A DNA stretch of 51,703 nt, from positions 1-51,703 of the forward strand of contig JAVWIF010000008.1 of the NCBI GenBank assembly GCA_036639635.1, in the 5' to 3' direction. Below the pieces are notes generated by a model. It searched no databases. It worked only from the letters and a program-made list of their open reading frames with translations, and was not told where the DNA came from. The DNA comes from JAVWIF01 sp036639635 (GTDB lineage: Bacteria; Bacillota_I; Bacilli_A; Erysipelotrichales; Erysipelotrichaceae). This document shows positions 1-8,326 of this stretch, one piece after another. The stretch's first letter is position 1, and every line of letters starts with the position of its first letter. A program made the translations under genes and the position numbers.

Positions 1-40
1 CAAGCTTCGCAAATTGACCTGTTGTAAAGTTCTTTTTCAT
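1..40 (-). CDS. MerR-family transcriptional regulator, N-terminal fragment
   Basis: The first 40 bases, read on the minus strand, start with ATG at 40 and encode MKKNFTTGQFAKL before the window edge cuts the gene. An N-terminal F-T-T-G-x-F-A-K-L is the usual first helix of MerR-type winged-helix regulators with a C-terminal effector domain. Only 13 residues are visible, so the effector class cannot be told. There is no clear Shine-Dalgarno, and a -10 box lies only 7 bases upstream of the ATG, so the message may be leaderless. Confidence 0.6.
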   Translation of the reverse strand, partial: MKKNFTTGQFAKL

Positions 41-47
41 ATGTTCT

Positions 48-75
48 ATTATACAGTAATAGCTCTATGAATCAA
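48..75 (-). promoter_or_regulatory. Promoter of the MerR-family gene, possibly leaderless
   Basis: On the minus strand TTGATT (75-70) and TATAAT (53-48) are 16 bases apart. Transcription would start at about 41, next to the ATG at 40, and no Shine-Dalgarno fits between. Confidence 0.45.
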
Positions 76-160
76 TAATTGTGGATAAAATTGTTACGAT
101 TAGATTTCAAATATCTTGATGCTATATTTAATACAAGTTCCCTGACTTTTTTGTTGCTAT

Positions 161-325
161 TTATTTAACACACGGTAAGCTATCTTTATGAGGAATTATA
201 GAACATGCAAGTAATTCATCGAATTCTTCATTTAATATATACCCTAGTTTATCTCCACTCGTAAAACTTTTTAAATTAGAAAGTTTTACGAGTGGAATAT
301 AATAGAGCAATGAGATGAATAAAAA
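161..325 (-). pseudogene. Possible remnant of an unidentified gene (C-terminal end)
   Basis: A 54-codon minus-strand open frame without a usable start runs from just after a TGA to TAA at 163-161. It ends in a protein-like stretch, SGDKLGYILNEEFDELLAC, then SIIPHKDSLPCVK. I do not recognise the family. The upstream part of this frame crosses the perfect inverted repeat at 254-296, so coding there may be fortuitous. The rest of the first 479 bases shows nothing else beyond the MerR start and the promoter of the next gene. Confidence 0.2.
254..296. repeat. Perfect 17-bp inverted repeat with 9-nt loop
   Basis: Bases 254-270 (starting TCCACTCGTAAAAC) are exactly complementary to 280-296 around a 9-base loop. 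No T-run follows on either strand, so it is not a standard intrinsic terminator. It lies between the divergent MerR and DUF6904-like genes and could be a binding site, an RNA hairpin or the scar of a mobile element. Confidence 0.7.
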
Positions 326-479
326 TCAATGTACAAAATTATTTATAAGCTTTTAGTATAAAAGGATAAATATCACTTTTAATAAATAGTAAAACTGTTA
401 TCATACTTAAAATCAATAAATATTGGTTACTGGTCCATGATATGGCACACTATTTATAGAAGATACGAGGAGAGCAAAC

Positions 480-1385
480 ATGATAAAAATAACACCAACT
501 AAAACGTTACGAGGAGTAACCATATCAGGAGACTATCATGATTTTGATGAATTAATTGATGCCATTTATGCAATTAGTGATACTGAATACAACCAAGCAA
601 TGGGGAATGATGCAACAAGTTCTTTATTGCTTAGTATTGCTTATGATGTGCGGCATGCTAATATGGGAATGCGAGAAACTACAATGGTAGAAAACGGTTC
701 TTCTGGTTGGAACCTTGATGAAAATAAAAAGAAAATATTAAAGTCGCTTTCTAAAGAAAATTTGTATTATTCAGTAGTTACACCTTATATTACATGTTTT
801 TTTGTTGCGTTAAGTATTGATACCTTAAATCGTAATTATCTTAACAAGTGTAAAAAGCTTTTAGAAGATGGGTATCCAAGTTTGAATAAAGATATAAACA
901 CTTGTAAAACAAATGAAGAACGAGCTTTGTTATGGGAGGCTCAATTCGTTCATAATATGAAAGAAAGTTATGCATCTGTTAATTTAGACGATGAACACTT
1001 TAGTCTTGATCTTAAGATGATAAACGCACGTAAGTCCATCCAAGTTTTAAACAACTTTAGTCAATGTGTTTGGAACTCTTTATCTGGAATACTGCCTAAT
1101 AATGAAATCAATTCTTTATATGACGAATATGAATTGATTGTTCAAAAAGGATATCCTTATTATCAAAACTTCATCTCTCAATATATTGAGTTCTTAGAAC
1201 TTGATTACATAACTTTAAGAACCAAAAAAGAACGTCTTATAAAACTTCCACAAACTATTTCTGATATCATTAATTTAGGGGAGTCTTATAAAGAGTTTTG
1301 CAAGAATATAGCCGCATCAGCACGCAAACAAAATTGTCGAGTTGAAGACTTACATTATGATTATCCCGAAGATATTAAATGGTAA
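480..1385 (+). CDS. DUF6904-like hypothetical protein
   Basis: A 301-residue protein of unknown function. The N-terminus (ITPTKTLRGVTISGDYHDFD followed by a short Leu/Ile helix) matches my memory of the DUF6904 family, which opens with a conserved T-P-T-x-x-L-x-G-V-x-I-S-G-D-Y block. That assignment rests on recall only. There is no signal peptide, membrane helix or catalytic motif, so it is probably a soluble, mainly helical cytoplasmic protein. A GAGGAG ribosome site sits 7-8 bases before the ATG. The gene stands alone, closed by a terminator shared with the convergent maturase gene, so the neighbourhood gives no hint of function. Confidence 0.6.
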   Translation: MIKITPTKTLRGVTISGDYHDFDELIDAIYAISDTEYNQAMGNDATSSLLLSIAYDVRHANMGMRETTMVENGSSGWNLDENKKKILKSLSKENLYYSVVTPYITCFFVALSIDTLNRNYLNKCKKLLEDGYPSLNKDINTCKTNEERALLWEAQFVHNMKESYASVNLDDEHFSLDLKMINARKSIQVLNNFSQCVWNSLSGILPNNEINSLYDEYELIVQKGYPYYQNFISQYIEFLELDYITLRTKKERLIKLPQTISDIINLGESYKEFCKNIAASARKQNCRVEDLHYDYPEDIKW

Positions 1386-1404
1386 TGCATTCTAAATACG
1401 TAGG

Positions 1405-1434
1405 AAAAGGACTTGGCAAGAGCAAGTCCTTTTT
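1405..1434. terminator. Bidirectional intrinsic terminator between convergent genes
   Basis: An 11-bp stem (1405-1415 with 1423-1433, AAAAGGACTTG) with a 7-base loop and T-runs on both sides. It can stop transcription of the gene at 480-1385 and of the maturase gene arriving from the other strand. Confidence 0.8.
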
Positions 1435-1446
1435 AGTGATTTTCCA

Positions 1447-2541
1447 TTATATTTTTTTTGCTATTTGAGACATTGAGCTTGCTGCATGTTGTAAAAAGTC
1501 TTGATAGCCACAATAATTTTCTTCCAAAAAAACGCTATTAATCCGTTTACAATTTCCATTACAGATTTTGCGAAATTCACAAAGCGAACATAGCCTTTTT
1601 GTAGTTTTACCTTCTTCTTTAAAAATACTAAAAGCGGAGCAATTTTCTATCGTATCCAATTCCATACTTTTAATATTTCCCCCATAATACTTATCTAGTA
1701 CATAAAAATCACAGGGATAAACTCCACCATTACTCTCTACAACTAATTGTGGATTACATTGCCCCAATGTTCCACATTGATATGGAGGAATACCAATGAA
1801 TAATGGGATAATATTATCAAACAAAGTAACACTTAAATATCGTCCCTTTTTATAGTCTTCAAGCCATAAATCATAAAACAATTTATAGAATGATGCAAAT
1901 AATTTTGGAGTTAGCGAATATTCATTTCTTTTTTCATCCAAGCCACTTAAACAAGGGATAAGCTGAATATATGAAAAATTCTGTTCTTTATAAAAATTGT
2001 ATAATTTTTCAGGATGCTTTGCTAGTTGAGCACTTAAAACTGTTAATATATTAAACTCTACTTCATATTTCCGAAGTACTGCAATTGATTTCATTACGCT
2101 TTTATAAGTTGGTGATTTACTAGCTGTCATTCTAAAATAATCATGGTTTTCTTGATATCCATCCAATGAAATTCCTATCAGAAAATTATATTTATGAAAA
2201 AACGAACACCAAGCATCATCTAACAGTATTCCATTTGTTTGTATTGAATATGAAACTCTCTGGGTACTCTTTTTATTAGTTTCTACATATTGTACAAATG
2301 CTTCAAAATACGATAATCCTGCTAGCGTTGGTTCGCCCCCTTGAAAGGCAAAGGCAATTATATGCTCTGTTTCACGTAATGCTTTATCAATTAATAATTG
2401 CATTGTTTCATACGTCATTATGCCGTTTGATTTGATTTCTCGATGTTCACTAACATCTACATAAAAACAATATTTACACATTAAATTACAATTAGATGAT
2501 ACCGGTTTGATTAAAAAAGTACGGTTTTTCATTTTCTTCAC
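1447..2541 (-). CDS. Anaerobic sulfatase-maturating enzyme (radical SAM)
   Basis: A 364-residue radical-SAM enzyme with C18-x3-C22-x2-C25 for the SAM-binding 4Fe-4S cluster, a GGEP motif near residue 70, and a cysteine-rich SPASM-type C-terminus (CGTLGQC, then CSLC and CNGNC) for two auxiliary clusters. Length and layout fit anaerobic sulfatase maturases, which oxidise an active-site Cys or Ser of sulfatases to formylglycine in the cytoplasm. The likely client is the sulfatase at 4679-6169, which has the Cys-type CMPAR signature. The gene follows the TauE-like exporter by 21 bases and is probably co-transcribed with it. Quinohemoprotein or peptide maturases share the fold, but the nearby sulfatase makes this assignment strong. 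Confidence 0.9.
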   Translation of the reverse strand: MKKMKNRTFLIKPVSSNCNLMCKYCFYVDVSEHREIKSNGIMTYETMQLLIDKALRETEHIIAFAFQGGEPTLAGLSYFEAFVQYVETNKKSTQRVSYSIQTNGILLDDAWCSFFHKYNFLIGISLDGYQENHDYFRMTASKSPTYKSVMKSIAVLRKYEVEFNILTVLSAQLAKHPEKLYNFYKEQNFSYIQLIPCLSGLDEKRNEYSLTPKLFASFYKLFYDLWLEDYKKGRYLSVTLFDNIIPLFIGIPPYQCGTLGQCNPQLVVESNGGVYPCDFYVLDKYYGGNIKSMELDTIENCSAFSIFKEEGKTTKRLCSLCEFRKICNGNCKRINSVFLEENYCGYQDFLQHAASSMSQIAKKI

Positions 2542-2562
2542 CTTCCTTAATATTTCATATAA

Positions 2563-3339
2563 TTAAAAAAATATAGAAATAGCATTGTAAATATTTAACA
2601 GTATTATAAACACTACAGAATATATAAATATTTTATGAACAATGGTTGTTGTTGCTTTTTTATTTATATACGTCCCCAATATCCCACCAAGTAAAGCTGC
2701 AGGTAAAGTATACCATAATAAATTCAAATCAAATATACCAAATCCTGTTGTACTTGCAATGGTTACTAACTTTGAACCTTGGGAAAACAGTATAGTTGCA
2801 ATTGAATATACTGTTGCTTTTTTAATATCAACACTAAAAAACATTATAAATACTGCAACATTTATTGGACCACCTCCAATACCTAAAAACGTCGAAATAA
2901 TTCCAAGTAATAAACCAACACCTACAACAAGTATCTTATTTTTAATTTTATATGTCTTAAAATTACCATTAACATTTATTAAAACTGCAATAAGTAAAAC
3001 TGCTAAAATTAAAGATTGGGCACATTTAACAATTGTTGGATTATATATTGTTAATACATATGAAAAAAGTGATCCTCCCCAATTACCTCCTATAATAGCG
3101 CCTACTGAAATCAATAATACTACAACATAATCCAACTTTACTTTATTAAAAAGCTGTTTAATTGTTGAATAAAAAGCCATCGTAAAAACCGCGCTTGATG
3201 ACAAAAAAGAAATGGTATTTATATCATGAGCTCCAACAAAATCCAGTATTGGTTTAATAATAACACCACCACCAAGGCCTGCAATAGCTCCTAAAAATGT
3301 TGCAATTAAAATTACAACAAAATAAATAATAGTAATCAT
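2563..3339 (-). CDS. TauE/SafE-family sulfite or sulfur-anion exporter
   Basis: A 258-residue, almost wholly hydrophobic protein with about eight membrane helices and two glycine-rich repeats typical of TauE/SafE carriers: GAIAGLGGG near residue 20 and STFLGIGGGP in the second half. Family members move sulfite, sulfoacetate or related organic anions across the cytoplasmic membrane. Here it sits between a sulfatase regulon and the sulfatase maturase, so removal of the sulfate or sulfite released by desulfation is the obvious inferred role. The direction and the actual ion cannot be read from the sequence. It has a plain ATG start and a short ribosome site (AGAGAGGA). Confidence 0.85.
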   Translation of the reverse strand: MITIIYFVVILIATFLGAIAGLGGGVIIKPILDFVGAHDINTISFLSSSAVFTMAFYSTIKQLFNKVKLDYVVVLLISVGAIIGGNWGGSLFSYVLTIYNPTIVKCAQSLILAVLLIAVLINVNGNFKTYKIKNKILVVGVGLLLGIISTFLGIGGGPINVAVFIMFFSVDIKKATVYSIATILFSQGSKLVTIASTTGFGIFDLNLLWYTLPAALLGGILGTYINKKATTTIVHKIFIYSVVFIILLNIYNAISIFF

Positions 3340-3524
3340 GTTTATTCCTCTCTTTTAAGCTGAAAATCATATCTACAAATATGTTGATGTAATATTTATT
3401 CATTATTGTCGATATTAAAACAAATCTTAGACACAATAAAAACATCTATTAATTAGAAAAATTATACTCATTTATTTAATCTACACAGTGTATAACTAGC
3501 TTACTTTGTAAAACGAATTCTTAA

Positions 3525-4490
3525 TTATCTAACACGCTCATATAAGGATAACACTGACTTGGCTAACTTCTCATCAATTATTAACGTATTTACATAGCCA
3601 CCTCTTAATGCGCCTAATACTGCTGTCTTTTTAATTTCACCAGCTGCAACTAATACTACATTTGGAATTTTCTTAAGATCTTCTAACGAAATCCCTATTA
3701 CTTGTTTATCTAGCTGTTTGTCCGCTAGTTTACCTTCTTTATTTATAAAATGCGCCAATAAAACTCCCGCAGTATTTTCTCTCATTAATCTTCTTTTAGT
3801 TTCTTCTGTCAGATGTTCTTCCCATGCCATTGTTTTTGAATTATAAAATTCTCCTACACTTGTTAACACAACCTCTACTTTTCGGGCTTGTTCTAATGCC
3901 CATTTAATTACAGGTTCTCTCATAAGTGAATCTCTAACGATATCATTTTCAACAACTAATGGTGAATAAATTTGCGAACAACTTCCTCCATACTTTTCAA
4001 CCATCAATCTTAATAGTTCTGGTGAATTATAAGCAGAATTTTTTCCATAGTATGTTACTCCCATCATTTGAATAACTTCAATATCTTTTTTATGTTTTGG
4101 TTTCATAGCTTCTACAGTATGGTATACACTTCCTCCCCATGTAATTCCAATTGGCATACGGTAAGTGATTATCTCATCTAAATACTGTGCTGCAGCTTTC
4201 CCAATTCTCTTTAATAAAATCTCCTTTGATGTATAGTAATTCTTTATTATAATAACCTCATTAAGATTAAATATTTTTTTCATTTTCAACTCTATTTCTT
4301 CACATCTATCTAAAGGATAATTAATAGAAACTTCGACAATTTTATCTGACATAGCTTGTGTAAGTAATCTTGACACTTTTGATCGCGAAAAAAATAACAT
4401 ATCCGCTATTTCTTGCTGAGACATTTGCTTTTCATAATACAAGTATGCCATTTCCACCATTAATCCCGTGTTTTCGTCTGCCTGTTTCAT
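3525..4490 (-). CDS. SorC-family sugar-binding transcriptional regulator
   Basis: A 321-residue regulator. A helix-turn-helix lies at about residues 22-45 (MSQQEIADMLFFSRSKVSRL). It is followed by the sugar-phosphate-binding domain of the SorC/DeoR-like (CggR-type) family, with the GITWGGSVY segment that replaces the usual GTGGT/GITWG phosphate loop. Such proteins sense phosphorylated sugars, which is what a PTS delivers. It lies downstream of the sulfatase-PTS operon but behind that operon's terminator, so it has its own promoter. A palindromic motif in that promoter recurs at the PTS promoter, suggesting it controls both. A GAGGAG ribosome site lies 9 bases before the ATG. Confidence 0.88.
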   Translation of the reverse strand: MKQADENTGLMVEMAYLYYEKQMSQQEIADMLFFSRSKVSRLLTQAMSDKIVEVSINYPLDRCEEIELKMKKIFNLNEVIIIKNYYTSKEILLKRIGKAAAQYLDEIITYRMPIGITWGGSVYHTVEAMKPKHKKDIEVIQMMGVTYYGKNSAYNSPELLRLMVEKYGGSCSQIYSPLVVENDIVRDSLMREPVIKWALEQARKVEVVLTSVGEFYNSKTMAWEEHLTEETKRRLMRENTAGVLLAHFINKEGKLADKQLDKQVIGISLEDLKKIPNVVLVAAGEIKKTAVLGALRGGYVNTLIIDEKLAKSVLSLYERVR

Positions 4491-4520
4491 ATTTATTCAT
4501 CTCCTCGTATAATATATACA

Positions 4521-4549
4521 GAATTATCAAATCGGTCTTTGTATAATTC
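4521..4549. promoter_or_regulatory. Candidate SorC operator in its own promoter region
   Basis: GAATTAT (4521-4527) and ATAATTC (4543-4549) form an inverted repeat around TCAAATCGGTCTTTGT (4527-4542), which contains CAAA-N6-TTTG. Twelve of those 16 central bases recur at 8337-8352 across the PTS promoter. It is placed between the regulator's start codon and a TATAAT at 4562-4557 (minus strand). Binding is inferred. Confidence 0.45.
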
Positions 4550-4631
4550 GTTGTTTATTATATCATAACATGAATCATAAAATTATCTACTAGCTATAAA
4601 TAGACCAGTTGGTAAAAATTTCCATTTTTTC

Positions 4632-4674
4632 AAAAAAAGCCACCGCTATTTATACAATTTAATAGCTGGTGACT
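4632..4674 (-). terminator. Intrinsic terminator of the PTS-sulfatase operon
   Basis: On the minus strand a 13-bp stem with one bulged A (GTCACC-A-GCTATT against AATAGCGGTGGC, with one G-U pair) is followed by seven T. It lies 5 bases after the sulfatase stop and separates that operon from the SorC gene. Confidence 0.85.
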
Positions 4675-4678
4675 TCAT

Positions 4679-6169
4679 TTAAATAAATTGCTCTAGACCT
4701 AATCGATAATATTGTTCCTTAGGACAATCATTATTTTTCATCTGTTGAATTAATTTATTAATCATCATAGTTTCAATTTTTTCATTTTGAATAGGATGCA
4801 ATTGTAATGGATCTGCTTTAATATCGTACAATAAATTCCCAAATTTACTAACACCATATTTGTCACTACCTTTTATTTTTAATACTTTGCATTCTTTAGT
4901 AAATGAAAACGGTTCTACTAATTGCATGTCTTTCAATTGATTAACTGGTATTCTACGTGTCATATACATAGGCATCAATGTATAATTGTATATTTCGTTT
5001 TCTCGACCAGAATAACTAGCTCGCATATATACATAATGACCATCAGTTATATTAACATGACCACTAAACACACCAAATATAGCATCATTACGTATTGCAA
5101 TATCATCTTTAACTACTTCATTTAATGGTTTGCCTTGCATATCTTTTGGCACCTTCAAAGAGAAGAAATCTAGTAAGGTCGGTGCCCAATCAATTAACTG
5201 AACAATGGAAGAGCGATGCTCGTCTCTTACATTGTATCTAGGATCCCAAAGAAAGAAAGGAGTATTTGCTATCTCATTGTAATAAGGCATTTGATTCTTG
5301 CCCCAATATCCATGTTCAGCTAATAAAAATCCATGATCTGTTCCAACAATTAGCATTGTGTCTTTCCACATATCATATGTATCCATCAGATCTAAAACTT
5401 TACCTAAGTTTTGATCACACATGCTAACCAATGCTCGATATTGATTTCTACAATGCTCAATTTCCGAATCATTTTCTTTCACTTCTCCTCTAGGCCAATC
5501 AAAGTGTTTACCTTCATATTCTTCTGGATATAATTCTTGGTATTTGTCTGGAGAAAAGAATGGTTCATGTGGATCAAATGTTTCAATTTGCAATAACCAA
5601 TCATCTTCTTGATGATTATCTTTAATAAATTCACATCCTAAGTCGAAAACTCCAACACCTGGATATTCATTTTCTTGTTTGATATGACTTCTATTAATCC
5701 AATCATATCGCCAACCAGATGCGATACCAGTACCATCTTGTTTGGGAGGAACACTAACACATGGCGGAATTTCTACATTTCCAACATGACCTTTCCAATG
5801 ATCTCCTTCTTGTCCTCTTACAATTTCCCAAGAAGAAAAGCGTGTATGATAATTACAACCACCGTCTTCCCAATAATGTAAGTGATCTGAAACAATGTGA
5901 GTATAAACACCATTACTTTTTAATATTTCTGGCATAGAATCATCAAATGGTTCTAATGGTCCCCATTCACGATGTAAGAAATTATACCTACCTGTATGTA
6001 ATTCTCTTCTTGCAGGCATACACGGCATACTTCCAACATAAGAGTTATCAAACGTAACAGAATGCTCTCCTAATCTTTTAAAATTCGGAGCTTCTACTTT
6101 ACAATCAGATTCATAATTAGGTAAGCATCGTTTATTTAAGCTATCATAAAAAACGACGATGGCTTTCAT
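4679..6169 (-). CDS. Cytoplasmic Cys-type sulfatase (S1 family)
   Basis: A 496-residue alkaline-phosphatase-fold sulfatase. The S1 signature C50-M-P-A-R54 carries the cysteine converted to formylglycine. Metal and catalytic residues are visible: D9 in the first strand, H201 in FDPHEPF, and D278-H279 in VGTDHG. There is no signal peptide (MKAIVVFYDS begins the core strand), so the enzyme is cytoplasmic and must act on an imported substrate. Its ATG overlaps the PTS IIB stop by four bases (ATGA), so the two are translationally coupled, tying it to PTS cargo. The likely substrate is a sulfate ester of a sugar or sugar acid, phosphorylated during uptake. Phosphonate hydrolases and phosphodiesterases share the fold, but CMPAR plus the maturase favours sulfatase. 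Confidence 0.9.
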   Translation of the reverse strand: MKAIVVFYDSLNKRCLPNYESDCKVEAPNFKRLGEHSVTFDNSYVGSMPCMPARRELHTGRYNFLHREWGPLEPFDDSMPEILKSNGVYTHIVSDHLHYWEDGGCNYHTRFSSWEIVRGQEGDHWKGHVGNVEIPPCVSVPPKQDGTGIASGWRYDWINRSHIKQENEYPGVGVFDLGCEFIKDNHQEDDWLLQIETFDPHEPFFSPDKYQELYPEEYEGKHFDWPRGEVKENDSEIEHCRNQYRALVSMCDQNLGKVLDLMDTYDMWKDTMLIVGTDHGFLLAEHGYWGKNQMPYYNEIANTPFFLWDPRYNVRDEHRSSIVQLIDWAPTLLDFFSLKVPKDMQGKPLNEVVKDDIAIRNDAIFGVFSGHVNITDGHYVYMRASYSGRENEIYNYTLMPMYMTRRIPVNQLKDMQLVEPFSFTKECKVLKIKGSDKYGVSKFGNLLYDIKADPLQLHPIQNEKIETMMINKLIQQMKNNDCPKEQYYRLGLEQFI

Positions 6170-6486
6170 TTTTCGCTTTGTCTAGCATTTGGATAAAATT
6201 CATCAATAATCTTACCAACAGAAGCCGCTATTCCTTTTCCATCCATTACGTTTATAACTTTAATAACATGTTCATTTTCTTTAAATGAAACGCCTTCTGC
6301 TAACTTAGTAGAGATAACAATAATGTCCGTCCATTCTTTCATAGAATCCATTTCGCCTACCGCTGTGTGTTTTACTTCTGCATTTATTTTTTCTATTACT
6401 AATGCTTTTTTAACAATACTTTCTGATATCGCACTACTACCAACACCATAACCACAAACAAACAAAATATTAACTTTATCTTTCAT
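6166..6486 (-). CDS. PTS system EIIB, ascorbate/SgaB family (sulfatase operon)
   Basis: A 106-residue cytoplasmic EIIB. The phosphocysteine loop is at C11 (VCGYGVGSSA, residues 10-19), typical of the SgaB/UlaB and galactitol group. It accepts phosphate from the IIA protein encoded two genes upstream and passes it to the substrate held by the IIC. It lies 23 bases after the IIC gene, and its TGA stop overlaps the sulfatase start. The family name reflects fold, and the substrate need not be ascorbate. Confidence 0.88.
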   Translation of the reverse strand: MKDKVNILFVCGYGVGSSAISESIVKKALVIEKINAEVKHTAVGEMDSMKEWTDIIVISTKLAEGVSFKENEHVIKVINVMDGKGIAASVGKIIDEFYPNARQSEK

Positions 6487-6509
6487 CCTTAATTCCTCCT
6501 ATTAGTTAA

Positions 6510-7811
6510 TTAATGTATAAGATTACCAATCCAATTCATAAATTGTGTTACCGCTGGCCAGAATGTAGCAAAGTCAAACATACCAGACCAACCTACTCCT
6601 TTTGGATACGCCATCAGGCCAATAGCCCAAACAGTTCCAAATGTTTGAATAAAACCAAGTAAAAGCGAGCAAATAATTACTGACTTAATACCTCCATATT
6701 TATTAGCAACAATACCAATAGGACCACCACTAAAGAATAGAGGGACAAATCCTGGAAGTACCATAATACCCGCTCCCATTCCAATCAATACAAACATTGC
6801 TAATATAGTTCCAATTGTTGTGAAAATAAAACCAAGTGTTGCAGAATTTGGTGCAAATGGTAACAATGCTGCTACATCAATTGCAGGTACTGCATTTGGT
6901 ACTAATTTTTCTTGAATACCTTTAAATGCTCCAGTTAATTCTCCACACATCATTCGAACCCCAGTTAATAAAATAACCATATTCATTGAGAAATTAATTC
7001 CAATCATAATAATATAATTTATCCAATGTTGTTTTCCTGCAAGTTTTTGAATACCCTCAATTCCTAATGGTGACATAAATGCACCTACGAATAGCGTCAT
7101 AATAACAGCTACAGATACAACGTTATTATTAAATATTGACAACCATCCTGGCAATTTCATGTTTTCACAATCTTGTTCAGGTTTTCCAAAGAAATGTGCT
7201 ATCTTACCAAAAAACCATATACCGATTTGTTGATTATGACCAATTGTAAATCCTGCACCACCAGTAACATCATCTACAGTTTTATATGCAAGTGTTGTAG
7301 AAAACGCCCAATATACACCAACAAGCACTCCAGCGATTGCTACAGAATACATATTACCTAAGCCTAGAGCAGCAATCACTAACCATAAAATTGCTTGTGA
7401 GTGTGCAATCCCAGCATTTCCTGTTAAGAATACACCTTTAGCTTTTGTATATTTCCCAAAATATACTAATATCAAGTTTACAGCAAAAGCAATAACGAAT
7501 ACGTATCCAACCAAACCGAATGCGCTTCCTAATGCTTCTTGTGTTGTTGCTTTCATTGCATAAGAATCCATAATATAACCTTGAATTCCAAATGAATTAG
7601 CAACCGCTGCAGTAATAGGCTTAAACAAACTTGTGAATTGACTTCCTCCAAATATAACCATTTGAATTCCAACCATGGCTGTTATTGTCCCTGTTATTAC
7701 TTTTGTTGGTTTTTCTTTTGTTAAAATATAACCAACGCAAATAAGAATACCTATCAGGATTACAGGCTCAGTTAGAAAGTCATTCGTAATAAACTTTATA
7801 ATTCCATCCAT
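6510..7811 (-). CDS. PTS system EIIC, SgaT/UlaA family (sulfatase operon)
   Basis: A 433-residue membrane permease with about ten hydrophobic segments. Landmarks shared with the second UlaA-like protein in this window include GGAGFTIGHNQQ (residues about 185-195), LTGAFKGIQEKLVPNAVPAID and PLFFSGGPIG. It is shorter than the 490-residue homologue at 11967-13439, mainly at the C-terminus. It should carry and phosphorylate the imported substrate together with the flanking IIA and IIB. Pairing with a sulfatase rather than with UlaG suggests a substrate other than plain ascorbate. Confidence 0.9.
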   Translation of the reverse strand: MDGIIKFITNDFLTEPVILIGILICVGYILTKEKPTKVITGTITAMVGIQMVIFGGSQFTSLFKPITAAVANSFGIQGYIMDSYAMKATTQEALGSAFGLVGYVFVIAFAVNLILVYFGKYTKAKGVFLTGNAGIAHSQAILWLVIAALGLGNMYSVAIAGVLVGVYWAFSTTLAYKTVDDVTGGAGFTIGHNQQIGIWFFGKIAHFFGKPEQDCENMKLPGWLSIFNNNVVSVAVIMTLFVGAFMSPLGIEGIQKLAGKQHWINYIIMIGINFSMNMVILLTGVRMMCGELTGAFKGIQEKLVPNAVPAIDVAALLPFAPNSATLGFIFTTIGTILAMFVLIGMGAGIMVLPGFVPLFFSGGPIGIVANKYGGIKSVIICSLLLGFIQTFGTVWAIGLMAYPKGVGWSGMFDFATFWPAVTQFMNWIGNLIH

Positions 7812-7832
7812 CTTTATCTCTCCTTTTTCCTT

Positions 7833-8276
7833 TTAAATTTTTTCAAAAATTTTGTAAATCTCATCTTTGTCGTTTGTTTCTAGTAATTTTTCTATAGTAT
7901 CTAAGTCCCCTAATACTTCAGCAACTCTTCCCAGCATTTCCATGTGTCCCTCATTACTAGTGCATGCAATTGGTATAATCAGAATTGCACGGCTATCTTC
8001 ATTTTCATCAAAATATACAGGCTGACTTAATTTTAAAAGACTTACACTATCTTTAAAGACATTATTCTTACTTCTTGCGTGTGGCAATGCAATATTTGGT
8101 GCAAGAACAATATATGAACCAAGATCAATAACTGTTTGTATCATCGCATCTACGTATGTAACATCAATACTACCATCATTCAATAATGGCTGCGCTGCAA
8201 CTTTAATTGCCTCTTTCCAATCTTTTACATTAGGCATTACCTGAATATGTGATTCTTTTAGAAGGGTCTCTTTCAT
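7833..8276 (-). CDS. PTS system EIIA, UlaC/fructose-mannitol type (sulfatase operon)
   Basis: A 147-residue EIIA with the phosphorylatable histidine H66 in NIALPHARS, the PTS_EIIA_2 signature. It is the first gene of the four-gene PTS-sulfatase operon and follows a promoter, a cre site and a strong GGAGGAAG ribosome site. It relays phosphate from HPr to the IIB. The IIC gene begins 21 bases downstream. Confidence 0.88.
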   Translation of the reverse strand: MKETLLKESHIQVMPNVKDWKEAIKVAAQPLLNDGSIDVTYVDAMIQTVIDLGSYIVLAPNIALPHARSKNNVFKDSVSLLKLSQPVYFDENEDSRAILIIPIACTSNEGHMEMLGRVAEVLGDLDTIEKLLETNDKDEIYKIFEKI

Positions 8277-8296
8277 TCTTCCTCCTTTCCCGCTTT

Positions 8297-8310
8297 TGAA
8301 AGCGTTATCA
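8297..8310. promoter_or_regulatory. CcpA catabolite-responsive element (cre)
   Basis: TGAAAGCGTTATCA matches the Bacillota cre consensus TGWAANCGNTNWCA at every defined position. It lies between the predicted transcription start (about 8320) and the IIA ribosome site, where CcpA acts as a roadblock. The PTS-sulfatase operon is therefore probably repressed on preferred sugars. Confidence 0.85.
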
Positions 8311-8326
8311 ATGAACTTGCATGCAT

